This document shows positions 24,254-32,710 of a stretch of 64,000 bases of DNA, piece by piece. Where the stretch lies: assembly GCF_024171995.1 (NCBI RefSeq), contig NZ_JAMTCT010000020.1:51249-115248 (forward strand). Reading direction: 5' to 3'. Position 1 is the first letter of the stretch. Every line of letters starts with the position of its first letter. This DNA is from Promicromonospora umidemergens. Lineage in GTDB: Bacteria > Actinomycetota > Actinomycetes > Actinomycetales > Cellulomonadaceae. The position numbers were made by a program, and so were the translations under genes. Under the pieces are notes generated by a model that saw nothing but the letters and a program-made list of their open reading frames with translations, was not told the DNA's origin and searched no databases.

Positions 24254-25624
24254 GTGACCGACTCTGCGCACACCCCCGGCCACGCTGGTGACGACCCCAC
24301 CGTGGAGGACCCCGACTACGGCCTCGAGACACCGCTGACCGGGCACCCCGAACCGTTGCCCCACGTGGTCGTCGTGGGTGGTGGGTTCGCCGGGATGGCC
24401 GCCGTGAAGGCGCTGCGGGACGCGCCGGTACGCATCACGCTGATCGATCGCCGTGTCTACAACACGTTCCAGCCGCTGCTGTACCAGGTGGCGACCGGCG
24501 GGCTGAACCCTGGCGACGTCACCTACTTCCTGCGCGGCCTGCGCCTGCGGCAGAAGAACGTCCACGTGGTGCACGAGCACCTCGTCGAGGCGGACCACCA
24601 GGCTAAGAAGATCCGTCTGCTGAACGACCACTGGGTCAGCTACGACTACCTCGTGGTGACGGCGGGCGTGACCACCAACTTCTTCGGGACGCCCGGCGCC
24701 AAGGAGTACGCGTTCCCGATGTACTCGCGCTCGCAGGCGCTCCGGATCCGCGACAACCTGTTCATCCGCCTGGAGAGGGCGGCCAAGTCCAAGCGGCTGG
24801 ACGACGGGCTGCGCGTCGTCGTCGTGGGCGGTGGCGCGACCGGGGTCGAGGTCGCGGGTGCGCTCGCCGAGCTGCGGACCGCCGGCCTCGCGCCCGCCTA
24901 CCCGGAGATCCACGGCGACGCGTTCGAGGTCAAGGTGGTGCAGCGCGGCGGCGAGATCCTCAAGGCGTTCGCGCCCGAGCTGCGGACCTACGCCGCCAAG
25001 GAGCTGTCCCGGCGCGGGGTCTCGCTGCACCTGGGCGCCGGCGTCGCCGCGGTCGAGCGCGATGCGGTGGTGCTCGCCGACGGCACGCGCATCCACGCCG
25101 ACCTGACCGTCTGGTCCGCGGGAGTGCACCCGCACGAGGAGGTCTCCGGGTGGGGTCTGCCGCAGGACGAGGGCGGGCGCATCAAGACCGGTGAGGACAT
25201 GCAGGTCGAGGGGCTGCCGGGCGTCTTCGCGGCGGGCGACGTCGCGGTCTCGCCGTCGGGCCTCCCGCAGCTGGCCCAGCCCGCCATCCAGGGCGGCACC
25301 GTGGTCGGCAGGAACATCCGGGCGCTGCTCGACGGCCGGCCCCTGCAGGAGCTGCGCTACGTCGACAAGGGCACGATGGCGGTGATCGGCCGTCGGGCCG
25401 CGATCGCCGAGATCAACCTGCCCGGCGGCAAGCCGCTGCGGATCACCAAGGGCCTGGCCTGGCTGGTCTGGCTGTTCGTGCACATCATGTCGCTGGTCGG
25501 CCCGCGCAACCGGGTGACGACGCTCGCGGGCCTGACCACGCGCTACGGGTTCCCGTTCCACCGGCGGCCCGTCCCGATCGTCGGCGACGTCCCGACGGTC
25601 CGCCCGCCCAAGCCCGGCGCCTGA
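24254..25624 (+). CDS. ndh: Type II NADH:quinone oxidoreductase (NDH-2)
   Basis: A 456-residue peripheral-membrane flavoprotein that passes electrons from NADH to menaquinone without pumping protons. The FAD Rossmann motif is VVVGGGFAGMAAVKALRDAP and the NADH motif VVVVGGGATGVEVAGALAEL. The quinone-side motif LPQLAQPAIQGG is typical of NDH-2, and a C-terminal amphipathic or membrane helix (GLAWLVWLFVHIMSLVG) provides the anchor. The start is GTG 24254-24256. A 30-residue acidic lead precedes the fold. It lies between an amino-acid permease (divergent) and a GH5 enzyme. Confidence 0.92.
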   Translation: MTDSAHTPGHAGDDPTVEDPDYGLETPLTGHPEPLPHVVVVGGGFAGMAAVKALRDAPVRITLIDRRVYNTFQPLLYQVATGGLNPGDVTYFLRGLRLRQKNVHVVHEHLVEADHQAKKIRLLNDHWVSYDYLVVTAGVTTNFFGTPGAKEYAFPMYSRSQALRIRDNLFIRLERAAKSKRLDDGLRVVVVGGGATGVEVAGALAELRTAGLAPAYPEIHGDAFEVKVVQRGGEILKAFAPELRTYAAKELSRRGVSLHLGAGVAAVERDAVVLADGTRIHADLTVWSAGVHPHEEVSGWGLPQDEGGRIKTGEDMQVEGLPGVFAAGDVAVSPSGLPQLAQPAIQGGTVVGRNIRALLDGRPLQELRYVDKGTMAVIGRRAAIAEINLPGGKPLRITKGLAWLVWLFVHIMSLVGPRNRVTTLAGLTTRYGFPFHRRPVPIVGDVPTVRPPKPGA

Positions 25625-25729
25625 CCGCAGGCACCGGTCGGGCGCTTAAGCGATTTGGTGGGTGTCGGGCCCGCGTGCGCATGGGGACGCTTCGAGGGCC
25701 GTACTCGTACACCTCGAAGGGGAGGCACC

Positions 25730-26809
25730 ATGAGACCCACCCGCGCGATCATCTCCGGTACCGCGACGACAGCGATCCTCGGCCTGCTGCTCGTCCCGCT
25801 GCTCGGCCTTCCGGCCGGCGCCGCGTCACCCGCGTCACCCGCCGCGCCCGACGGCGCGAGGGCCGCCGACGCCGATGCTGCCGGTGTCGACGCCGTCGGC
25901 ATCCACGTCTCCGGTGGCCGGCTCGTCGAGAGCGACGGATCGCCCCTGCTGCTGCGCGGCGTCAGCCACGCCCACACCTGGTACGCCGGGGAGACCGGGG
26001 CGTTCGCCGACATCTCCGCCGCCGGGGCCAACGCCGTGCGCGTGGTGCTCAGCGACGGGACCCGCTGGACCCGCAACGGTCCGGCGGACGTCGCTGGCGT
26101 CGTCGGCCTGTGCGAGGAGAACCGGCTGGTCTGCGTCCTGGAGGACCATGACACGACCGGCTACGGCGAGGAGGCCGCTGCCAGCACTCTCGACACGGCG
26201 GCGGACTACTGGATCTCCCTGCTCCCGACCCTCCAGGGCACCGAGGACCGCGTGCTCGTCAACCTCGGCAACGAGCCCTACGGCAACGACGCGACCGTCA
26301 ACGCGGGCTGGGCCGCCGACACCTCCGCCGCGATCCAGCGGCTGCGGGACGCCGGGTTCGAGCACACGATCGTCGTGGACGCGCCGTCCTGGGGCCAGGA
26401 CTGGCAGGGCATCATGCGGGACTCCGCCGCCGACGTCCTCGCGGCCGACCCGGACGGCAACACGGTGTTCTCCGTGCACATGTACGGCGTGTACGACACC
26501 GCGGCGGAGGTCACCTCCTACCTCGACGCCTTCACGAGCCAGGGGCTGCCGATCATCGTCGGCGAGTTCGGGCACGACCACTCCGACGGCAACCCCGACG
26601 AGGACACGATCATGGCGTACACCCGGTCGCAGGGGATCGGCTGGTTCGCCTGGTCCTGGAGCGGGAACGGCGGCGGTGTCGAGTACCTGGACATGGTGAC
26701 CGGCTTCGATCCCGCGCAGCGCACCTCGTGGGGCAACCGGGTCATCACCGGGCCCGACGGGCTCGCGGAGACCTCGGTGCCTGCGCACGTGTTCGACTGC
26801 GGGTCCTGA
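25730..26809 (+). CDS. Secreted glycoside hydrolase family 5 enzyme (mannanase/cellulase-like)
   Basis: A 359-residue secreted enzyme. Residues 1-32 form a Sec signal (TTAILGLLLVPLLGLPAGAA). The GH5 TIM barrel begins at GIHVSGGRLVESDGSPLLLR. The acid/base is Glu182 in NLGNEPYG, and the nucleophile is Glu279 in IIVGEFGH; both are intact. SWSGNGGGVEYLD near the end is typical of actinobacterial GH5_8 beta-mannanases. No carbohydrate-binding module is attached. It would release oligosaccharides from plant mannan or related polymers. A GGGAGG site supports ATG 25730-25732. It ends nine bases before the arsenic-island operator, which is an unrelated unit. Confidence 0.85.
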   Translation: MRPTRAIISGTATTAILGLLLVPLLGLPAGAASPASPAAPDGARAADADAAGVDAVGIHVSGGRLVESDGSPLLLRGVSHAHTWYAGETGAFADISAAGANAVRVVLSDGTRWTRNGPADVAGVVGLCEENRLVCVLEDHDTTGYGEEAAASTLDTAADYWISLLPTLQGTEDRVLVNLGNEPYGNDATVNAGWAADTSAAIQRLRDAGFEHTIVVDAPSWGQDWQGIMRDSAADVLAADPDGNTVFSVHMYGVYDTAAEVTSYLDAFTSQGLPIIVGEFGHDHSDGNPDEDTIMAYTRSQGIGWFAWSWSGNGGGVEYLDMVTGFDPAQRTSWGNRVITGPDGLAETSVPAHVFDCGS

Positions 26810-26817
26810 TTGCTTGC

Positions 26818-26863
26818 GCCCTGTATCGACAGGTGTAAACATAGAGCCATGTCGATACAGGGC
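26818..26863 (+). promoter_or_regulatory. 13-bp inverted repeat operator overlapping the ArsR-ArsC start codon
   Basis: GCCCTGTATCGAC (26818-26830) and GTCGATACAGGGC (26851-26863) are exact inverted copies separated by 20 bases. The spacer contains TAAACATAGAG, a possible -10 region, and the ATG (26849-26851) abuts the second arm. A repressor bound here would cover both promoter and start codon. The natural ligand-responsive binder is the wHTH domain of the gene that follows. Confidence 0.7.
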
Positions 26864-27919
26864 TCATCCGCCGAGCGGGCCACGTCCGCCGAGGCGCACG
26901 CGATCGGCCCCGACGCCGCCGCCGGTCTCGCCGCGACGCTCAAGGCGATCGCCGACCCGCTGCGCCTGCGCATGCTGTCGGCGATCGCCACCTCGCCCAC
27001 CGGCGAGACGACGGCGGGCGAGCTCGCGACCCTGACCGCCGTCTCGCAGCCCACCGTGTCGCACCACCTCAAGGTGCTGCGCGACGTCGGCCTGCTCACG
27101 TCGGACCGGCGCGGCACCTGGGTCTGGTACCGCGTCGCCCCCGCCTACCGGGGTGCGGTCACCACGCTGCTGGACCGGTTCGCACCCGCGGCCGTCGAGG
27201 TGCACGCGGGTGGTGCGCCGACAGGAGCCTGGCACGGCGAGGTCGCGGGGCTCAGCAACGTGGACCCCGCCCTGGACCGGGTGGCCGCCTCGCTCGCCGA
27301 GCGCTTCACCGGAACCCCCGAGCGCGAGTGCTTCCGCGTGGTCCGGGAGTCCTACACGGCGCTCACCCGCCGCGGCGGGAGCGCGGCGCACCTCGTCCCG
27401 CTCACCGAGCACTTCGCGCGGCAGCGCATCATCGACGCCGAGCGGGCGCAGGCGACGGGCCCCGAGCGCACGCCGCAGGTGCTCTTCGTGTGCGTCGCCA
27501 ACGCTGGGCGGTCGCAGCTGGCCGCGGCCCTCATGCAGCACTACGCCGGCGACCGGGTGGTGGTCCGGTCGGCGGGCTCCGCACCGGCGAGCGACGTGCA
27601 CGCCGCCGTGCGCGGCATCCTCGGGGAGCTCGGCGACACCGCGGCCGCCGACGTCGTCGACGACGTCACGCGCTTCTACCCCAAGCCCCTCACCGACGAC
27701 GCCGTCCGCGCCGCCGACGTCGTGGTGACCATGGGCTGCGGCGACGCCTGCCCGGTGCTTCCGGGCAAGCGGTACGAGGACTGGATCGTCGGGGACCCCG
27801 CGCTCGCCTCCCCCGCCGGGGTAGCCGCCATCCGTGACGAGCTGGACGGGCGGGTGCGCGGCCTGCTCGCTGCGCTGCTGCCGGCCGAGGACGCCCTGAC
27901 TACCGGAGGAACCCGATGA
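26849..27919 (+). CDS. arsC: ArsR-type wHTH fused to a three-helix domain and LMW-PTP arsenate reductase
   Basis: A 356-residue fusion. About residues 20-100 form an ArsR winged helix (ADPLRLRMLSAIA; VSQPTVSHHLKVLRDVGLL). Residues about 135-200 form a helical bundle found before many actinobacterial ArsC domains. Residues 210-345 are a low-molecular-weight phosphatase-fold arsenate reductase with CX5R at Cys215-Arg221 (VCVANAGRSQ) and the ArsC cysteine motif TMGCGDACPVLPGKRYEDW. The HTH part has no cysteine, so the usual trivalent-arsenic site is absent. It likely reduces arsenate, and may sense it. The ATG at 26849 sits inside its putative operator. Its stop overlaps the next gene by four bases. 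Confidence 0.87.
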   Translation: MSIQGSSAERATSAEAHAIGPDAAAGLAATLKAIADPLRLRMLSAIATSPTGETTAGELATLTAVSQPTVSHHLKVLRDVGLLTSDRRGTWVWYRVAPAYRGAVTTLLDRFAPAAVEVHAGGAPTGAWHGEVAGLSNVDPALDRVAASLAERFTGTPERECFRVVRESYTALTRRGGSAAHLVPLTEHFARQRIIDAERAQATGPERTPQVLFVCVANAGRSQLAAALMQHYAGDRVVVRSAGSAPASDVHAAVRGILGELGDTAAADVVDDVTRFYPKPLTDDAVRAADVVVTMGCGDACPVLPGKRYEDWIVGDPALASPAGVAAIRDELDGRVRGLLAALLPAEDALTTGGTR

Positions 27920-29634
27920 ACGCCCTGCCCCAGCCGAGCGCCCCGCTGAAGATAGTCGTCGTCGGGTCGGTCGCCGCCGGCACCTCTGCCGCCGCGAAGG
28001 CCCGCCGCAACACCGAGACCGCGCAGATCACGGTGTACGAGCGGGACCACGACATCTCCTACTCCGGCTGCGGCCTGCCCTACTTCGTGGGTGGCGAGGT
28101 CAAGGACATCGACGAGCTCACTCCGCGCGACCCGGCCTGGTTCAAGGCCCGGTACGACGTCGACGTGCACACCGGGCACGAGGTCGTCGCGGTCGACGCC
28201 GACGCCCGGACCGTGACGGTGCGCGACCTGGCCACCGACCGCACCTTCGTCGACACCTACGACGAGCTGGTGCTCGCGACCGGCGTCCACGCCGTCGTCC
28301 CGCCGATCCCCGGTGTGGACTCGACAGGCGTGTTCTCCGTGCGGACCCCGTCCGACGCCCGCGCCATCCGCGCGTGGATCGAGGACGGCGAGTCCAGGGG
28401 CCGGGTCGTACGCCATGCCGTGGTCGTCGGGGCCGGGTACATCGGGCTCGAGATGACCGAGCAGCTGGTGGCCCGCGGCCTGACGGTCACGGTCGTCGAG
28501 GCGCTCGACCACGCCATGCCCCGCCTGGACGCGGACATGTCCGTGCGGGTGGACGGCGAGCTCCGCAAGCACGGCGTGGACCTGCGGCTCGGCGCGGTGG
28601 TCGTCGGCATCGCGTCCGACGACGGGGTCGTGACCGGCGTCGCGGTGGAGGGCGGACCTCCCGGGGCCGACCACATCGACGCCGAGCTGGTCATCGTCTC
28701 CGTCGGGGTCCGGCCGAACACCGACCTGGCCGAGCAGGCCGGCGTGCTGATCGGCCCGACGGGCGCCGTCGCCGTCGACCGCCGGCAGCGCACCAGCGTC
28801 GAGCACGTGTGGGCCGTCGGGGACGTCGCCGAGTCCTTCCACGTGATCACCGGCGACCCCGTGTGGGTGCCGCTCGGCTCGACCGCGAACAAGATGGGCC
28901 GCATAGCGGGTGACGCCATGACCGGCGGGCCGCTGGAGCACCGCGGCATCCTCGGCACGTCGATCGTCCGGGTCTTCGACCTCGGCGTCGCCCAGACCGG
29001 GTTCACCGAGGACCAGGCACGTGCCGCCGGGTACGACGTCGAGGTGCTGCACAACATCAAGCCCGACCGGCCCGAGTACCTCGGCGGCAAGCCCCTGGTC
29101 CTCAAGGCAGTGGCCGACCGGGCCACCGGACGGCTCCTGGGTGCCCAGGCGATCGGGGCGACCGGCGCGGACAAGCGCATCGACGTGCTGGCCACGGCGA
29201 TCACGTTCGGGGCAGACGTCGCCGACCTCTTCCACCTCGACCTCGCCTACTCCCCCACGTATGCCACCACCAAGGACCCGGTCCACTACACCGGCATGGC
29301 GCTGACCAACGCGATCCACGGGCAGGCACCGCTGGTCACCCCGACCGAGCTGGACCGGCGTCGGGCCGACGGCGAGCTGATCCAGGTCGTCGACGTGCGC
29401 TCGGCGAAGGACCGCGCGAGGTCCGCAGTGCCGGACTCGGTGCACATCCCGCTGGCGGAGCTGCGGAAGCGGTCGAGCGAGCTCGACCCGGCGCTGCCCA
29501 CGATCACGTACTGCAACAAGGGCGTGACCGGGAACGCCGGCCAGAACGTGCTGCGCAACCTCGGGTTCACGGACGTCGCGAACCTGTCGGGCGGCAACCA
29601 GAGCTACCAGGCGCGCCCCGCTGCGTCGTCCTGA
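27916..29634 (+). CDS. CoA-disulfide-reductase-type flavoprotein with C-terminal rhodanese domain
   Basis: A 572-residue fusion. Residues 11-450 are a pyridine-nucleotide disulfide oxidoreductase: FAD motif IVVVGSVAAGTSAAAKARR, single redox Cys52 in SYSGCGLPY, NAD(P)H motif AVVVGAGYIGLEMTEQLVAR and the dimerisation domain with AYSPTYATTKDP. Residues about 470-565 are a rhodanese domain with Cys533 in TYCNKGVTGN. This is the CoADR-RHD/Npsr architecture, which reduces CoA disulfides, persulfides or polysulfide. It sits in the ars operon, coupled to the ArsR-ArsC fusion by an ATGA overlap. It may restore thiols oxidised during arsenate reduction or handle thio-arsenic species; that role is inferred. 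Confidence 0.85.
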   Translation: MNALPQPSAPLKIVVVGSVAAGTSAAAKARRNTETAQITVYERDHDISYSGCGLPYFVGGEVKDIDELTPRDPAWFKARYDVDVHTGHEVVAVDADARTVTVRDLATDRTFVDTYDELVLATGVHAVVPPIPGVDSTGVFSVRTPSDARAIRAWIEDGESRGRVVRHAVVVGAGYIGLEMTEQLVARGLTVTVVEALDHAMPRLDADMSVRVDGELRKHGVDLRLGAVVVGIASDDGVVTGVAVEGGPPGADHIDAELVIVSVGVRPNTDLAEQAGVLIGPTGAVAVDRRQRTSVEHVWAVGDVAESFHVITGDPVWVPLGSTANKMGRIAGDAMTGGPLEHRGILGTSIVRVFDLGVAQTGFTEDQARAAGYDVEVLHNIKPDRPEYLGGKPLVLKAVADRATGRLLGAQAIGATGADKRIDVLATAITFGADVADLFHLDLAYSPTYATTKDPVHYTGMALTNAIHGQAPLVTPTELDRRRADGELIQVVDVRSAKDRARSAVPDSVHIPLAELRKRSSELDPALPTITYCNKGVTGNAGQNVLRNLGFTDVANLSGGNQSYQARPAASS

Positions 29635-29676
29635 ACCTTCCTGAACAGATCCCACGAACCCCGCTGGAGAGACCTA

Positions 29677-30111
29677 GTGTCCGAGACCCCGATCCCGACG
29701 CCGACCAAGCCGTCCGCCCTGTTCGTCTGCGTGCACAACGCTGGCCGCTCCCAGATGGCCGCCGGCTTTCTCCGAGCGCTGTCCGACGGCGCCTTCGACG
29801 TGCGCTCCGCCGGATCCATGCCCGCAGAGCAGATCAATCCCGTCGCCGTCGAGGCCATGCTCGAGGTGGGCATCGACATCCGCGACGAGCGGCCCAAGGT
29901 ACTGCGGCCAGAGGCGGTCGAGGCCTCGGACGCCGTCATCACCATGGGGTGCGGCGACGCCTGCCCGTACTATCCCGGCAAGAACTACCAGGACTGGGAG
30001 CTCGACGACCCGGCGGGTCAGGGCATCGACGCGATCCGCCCGATCCGCGACGAGATCGAGCGGCGGGTGCGCGGCCTGCTCGCCGAGCTCGGCGTCGAGC
30101 CGGTGGCATGA
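29677..30111 (+). CDS. arsC: Arsenate reductase ArsC (LMW-PTP fold)
   Basis: A 144-residue stand-alone arsenate reductase. The active loop CX5RS is Cys18-Arg24 (VCVHNAGRSQMAAG). The second motif TMGCGDACPYYPGKNYQDWE and the end DEIERRVRGLLAELG match actinobacterial ArsC enzymes that use mycothiol or thioredoxin as reductant. Start is GTG 29677-29679 with GGAGAG six bases upstream. It follows the CoADR gene by 42 bases and overlaps the aquaglyceroporin gene by four, so arsenite production is coupled to its export channel. Confidence 0.92.
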   Translation: MSETPIPTPTKPSALFVCVHNAGRSQMAAGFLRALSDGAFDVRSAGSMPAEQINPVAVEAMLEVGIDIRDERPKVLRPEAVEASDAVITMGCGDACPYYPGKNYQDWELDDPAGQGIDAIRPIRDEIERRVRGLLAELGVEPVA

Positions 30112-30923
30112 GCGCTCCGGTGAGCGCACGGGTGGATACACCGGAGAGCGCGGTCGTCGACGCGGCGGTGAGTGCGGCGGTGACCGTGGCGGTGACCTGG
30201 CCTGCGGCTCTGTGGCGTCGGGCGCTCGGCGAGCTGCTCGGTACGGGGCTGCTGGTCGCCGTGGTGGTCGGGAGCGGGATCGCTGCCGCGAACCTTTCGC
30301 CCGACGACGTCGGGCTGCAGCTGCTGGAGAACTCGATAGCCACGGCGCTCGGGCTCGCCGTGCTGATCGCCGTGCTCGGACCCCTGAGCGGTGCGCACTT
30401 CAACCCCGTGGTCACGCTCGTGGACTGGGCCCTCGGGCGCCGCGACCCGGCCGGGCCGCGGCTCGGCGACGTGGCCGCGTACCTCGCGGCGCAGCTGACG
30501 GGCGGGATCGGCGGCGCCGTGCTGGCCAACGCGATGTTCGCCGAGCCGACGGCGATCGCGACCACCGACAGGGTGTCCGGGGCGACGTTCCTCGCGGAGG
30601 TGGTCGCAACGGCGGGTCTGGTCCTGGTGATCTTCGGTCTGCTGCGCGCCGGGCGCGACACGCTGATCGCCCCGGCGGTGGGCGCCTACATCGGCGCCGC
30701 CTACTGGTTCACCAGCTCGACGTCGTTCGCCAACCCCGCGGTCACCGTCGGCCGCGTGCTCAGTGACAGCTTCGCCGGGATCGCCCCCGGTTCGGTGCTG
30801 CCGTTCGTGCTCGCGCAACTGGTCGGCGGAGCCGTCGGTCTCGGCCTGGTCGCGGTGCTGTACCCGGCACGCCTTGGCACCACCGGCGGCGATGTGGCGC
30901 GACCCGGCACGCCTGCGCACTGA
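30108..30923 (+). CDS. MIP-family aquaglyceroporin, likely arsenite channel (AqpS-like)
   Basis: A 271-residue channel with six membrane helices and the two half-helix motifs of aquaporins: NPV in GAHFNPVVTLVDW and NPA in SFANPAVTVGRV. ELLGTGLLVAVVVGSGIAA is the first helix. A 30-residue Val/Ala-rich N-terminus is extra. Arsenite, As(OH)3, passes through aquaglyceroporins, and a channel gene in an ars operon is known from Sinorhizobium meliloti (AqpS), where it lets arsenite made by ArsC leave down its gradient. No ArsB or Acr3 pump is present in this window, so the same route is likely here. The gene is coupled to arsC by ATGA. Confidence 0.87.
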   Translation: MSAPVSARVDTPESAVVDAAVSAAVTVAVTWPAALWRRALGELLGTGLLVAVVVGSGIAAANLSPDDVGLQLLENSIATALGLAVLIAVLGPLSGAHFNPVVTLVDWALGRRDPAGPRLGDVAAYLAAQLTGGIGGAVLANAMFAEPTAIATTDRVSGATFLAEVVATAGLVLVIFGLLRAGRDTLIAPAVGAYIGAAYWFTSSTSFANPAVTVGRVLSDSFAGIAPGSVLPFVLAQLVGGAVGLGLVAVLYPARLGTTGGDVARPGTPAH

Positions 30924-30932
30924 CGGCCCGCT

Positions 30933-31051
30933 CGACTGCAGACTTGGTCGCGGTCCCCAACGCCGACTGCAGACCTGGTTGCGGTTAGAGGCCCGCAAAC
31001 CGCAACCAAGTCTGCAGTCGCCGACCGGGGCGCCGGCGAAGTCTGCAGTCG
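30933..31051. terminator. Nested double hairpin made of four copies of a PstI-centred repeat
   Basis: Copies of CGACTGCAGAC(T/C)TGGT(C/T)GCGGT lie at 30933-30954 and 30964-30986 in direct orientation and at 30998-31020 and 31039-31051 (partial) inverted. The inner pair forms a 23-bp stem with one mismatch; the outer pair can form a 13-bp stem around it. It fills the gap between convergent aquaglyceroporin and flavoprotein genes, so it probably terminates both. Confidence 0.65.
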
Positions 31052-31055
31052 ATGC

Positions 31056-32639
31056 CTAGTCTCCGGAGCGGCCGTGCATGACTCCCGTGCTGAACCCGAC
31101 AGGCCCGGCTGACGCGGCCGACGCGGCCGACGCGGCCGACGCAGCGTCGGCCGGCGCACCACCGAGCGGGTTGGCCCTAGCGGGCGGAGCCCCGATCGAG
31201 ACCTGCTGGGGCGCAGCGGGGACGGCGCAGCAGGAGCCGGCCCCGGACGCCGCCAGCTCGTCCGGGGAGACCCGACCGTCCGCGTCAGCGGCCAGCGCGA
31301 GGTCCGAGGAGCAGACGCCGGTCTCCGGCAGGTTCAGCTCGACCGCGTCGGCCGCCGCGCGGTCACCCGCGAGCGCCGCGGCGATCGAGCGGACCTGCTC
31401 GTAGCCGGTGGCGAGGAGGAACGTCGGGGCCCTGCCGTAGGACTTCATGCCCACCAGGTAGAACCCGGCGTCGGGGTGGGTCAGCTCGGCCTCACCGTGC
31501 GCGGGGACCGTGCCGCACGAGTGGAGGTTCGGGTCGATGAGCGGCGCGATCCGCCGTGGCGCCTCCACCACGGGGTCCAGGTCGAGGCGGACCTCCCGCA
31601 GCATCGCCAGGTCGGGGCGGAACCCGGTGGCGGCCGCGATGTGGTGCACGGTCAGGTCGAGGGCACCGTCGTCGCCGTCGCGGCGGGCCGACCCCAGGAC
31701 GCGCACCGTGTCGCCCGCCGGGTCGGTCGACGGCTCCAGCCGGTCGATCGCCACGCGGGTGAGCAGCTCGATCCGGCCGGCCTCGACCGCGTCGCGCAGC
31801 CGGGTGCCGAGCAGACCGCGGGCCGGCAGGTCGTCACCGGTGCCACCGCCGTACAGGCGGCGCGGCGACCCACCGCGGATGGCCCAGGTGATCCGGCTCA
31901 CGGGGGCGCCCTGTGCAGCCTCCTGCTCCGCGAGCTCGACCAGGCTCAGCAGGGTGTTCGCCGCCGAGTGCCCCATGCCGACCACCAGCGTGTGCCGCCC
32001 GGCGAACCGGTCGCGGTCGCGGCCGAGCACGTCCGGCAGCGCGCCCGCGAGGAACCGCGCCGACTCGGGCTCGCCGAGCGTCGGCAGGCCCGACGTCCCC
32101 AGCGGGTTGGGCCGGCCATAGGTCCCGGAGGCGTCGATCACCGCCTGCGCGCGGATCTCCTCGACGGTGCCGGTCCCGCCGGAACCGTCCGCGGGACCGG
32201 TGGCCAGGCGGACCAGGTACGGCAGGCGCTCGCGCCCCAGCGAGCGGGAGCGGTCGGCTCCGTCCTTGGTCACTGCGAGCACGCGGGTCCGGTACCGGAT
32301 CTGCGCCCCCGCCCCGTTCACGAGCGCGTCGGCGAGGGGCACGAGGTACTGCTCGACGAGCTCGGTGCCCGTTGGCAGCGTGTCCGGCTCGGGATCGGAC
32401 CACGGCTCGGTGCGCCCGGCTCCGGCGGACGTGAGCAGACGGCGGGCTGCGGCGTCGACGTCGTACCGCCACGGCGAGAAGAGGCGCACGTGGCCCCACT
32501 GCGCGACGGCGGCGCCTGCGCCGTCCCCTGCCTCGATGACCAGGGGTTCGAGCCCGCGCTCGGCGAGGTGTGCCGCGGCTGCGAGGCCCACGGGCCCGGC
32601 GCCGATCACTACGACCGGAAGGTTCTGCGCTGTCGTCAT
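31056..32639 (-). CDS. Ars-island flavin monooxygenase-like protein (ArsO-like)
   Basis: A 527-residue FAD- and NADPH-binding protein. FAD motif: VVVIGAGPVGLAAAAHLAER near residue 10. NADPH motif: TLVVGMGHSAANTLLSLVEL around 200. In between lies WGHVRLFSPWRYDVD. Such proteins recur in actinobacterial ars clusters and are called ArsO or putative flavin monooxygenase; their reaction is not settled. The C-terminus carries a vicinal pair Cys470-Cys471 (GAGSCCAVPAAP) and an AAS repeat tail from DNA with GACGCGGCC units. ATG 32637-32639 has GGGAC upstream. It is divergent from arsR with a shared 142-base regulatory region. Confidence 0.8.
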   Translation of the reverse strand: MTTAQNLPVVVIGAGPVGLAAAAHLAERGLEPLVIEAGDGAGAAVAQWGHVRLFSPWRYDVDAAARRLLTSAGAGRTEPWSDPEPDTLPTGTELVEQYLVPLADALVNGAGAQIRYRTRVLAVTKDGADRSRSLGRERLPYLVRLATGPADGSGGTGTVEEIRAQAVIDASGTYGRPNPLGTSGLPTLGEPESARFLAGALPDVLGRDRDRFAGRHTLVVGMGHSAANTLLSLVELAEQEAAQGAPVSRITWAIRGGSPRRLYGGGTGDDLPARGLLGTRLRDAVEAGRIELLTRVAIDRLEPSTDPAGDTVRVLGSARRDGDDGALDLTVHHIAAATGFRPDLAMLREVRLDLDPVVEAPRRIAPLIDPNLHSCGTVPAHGEAELTHPDAGFYLVGMKSYGRAPTFLLATGYEQVRSIAAALAGDRAAADAVELNLPETGVCSSDLALAADADGRVSPDELAASGAGSCCAVPAAPQQVSIGAPPARANPLGGAPADAASAASAASAASAGPVGFSTGVMHGRSGD

Positions 32640-32710
32640 GTGTCCCGTCCCCATTCTCTGCTGTCGTCTCCGCTCATCTTCGCCGTCGTCCTCGTCGGCG
32701 GCCAGATCGG

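Noticed and set aside
31260..31330. An LPETG string in the ArsO-like flavoprotein, like a sortase signal
   Set aside because: The protein has no signal peptide and no hydrophobic tail with basic end after the string; it is chance in a cytosolic protein.
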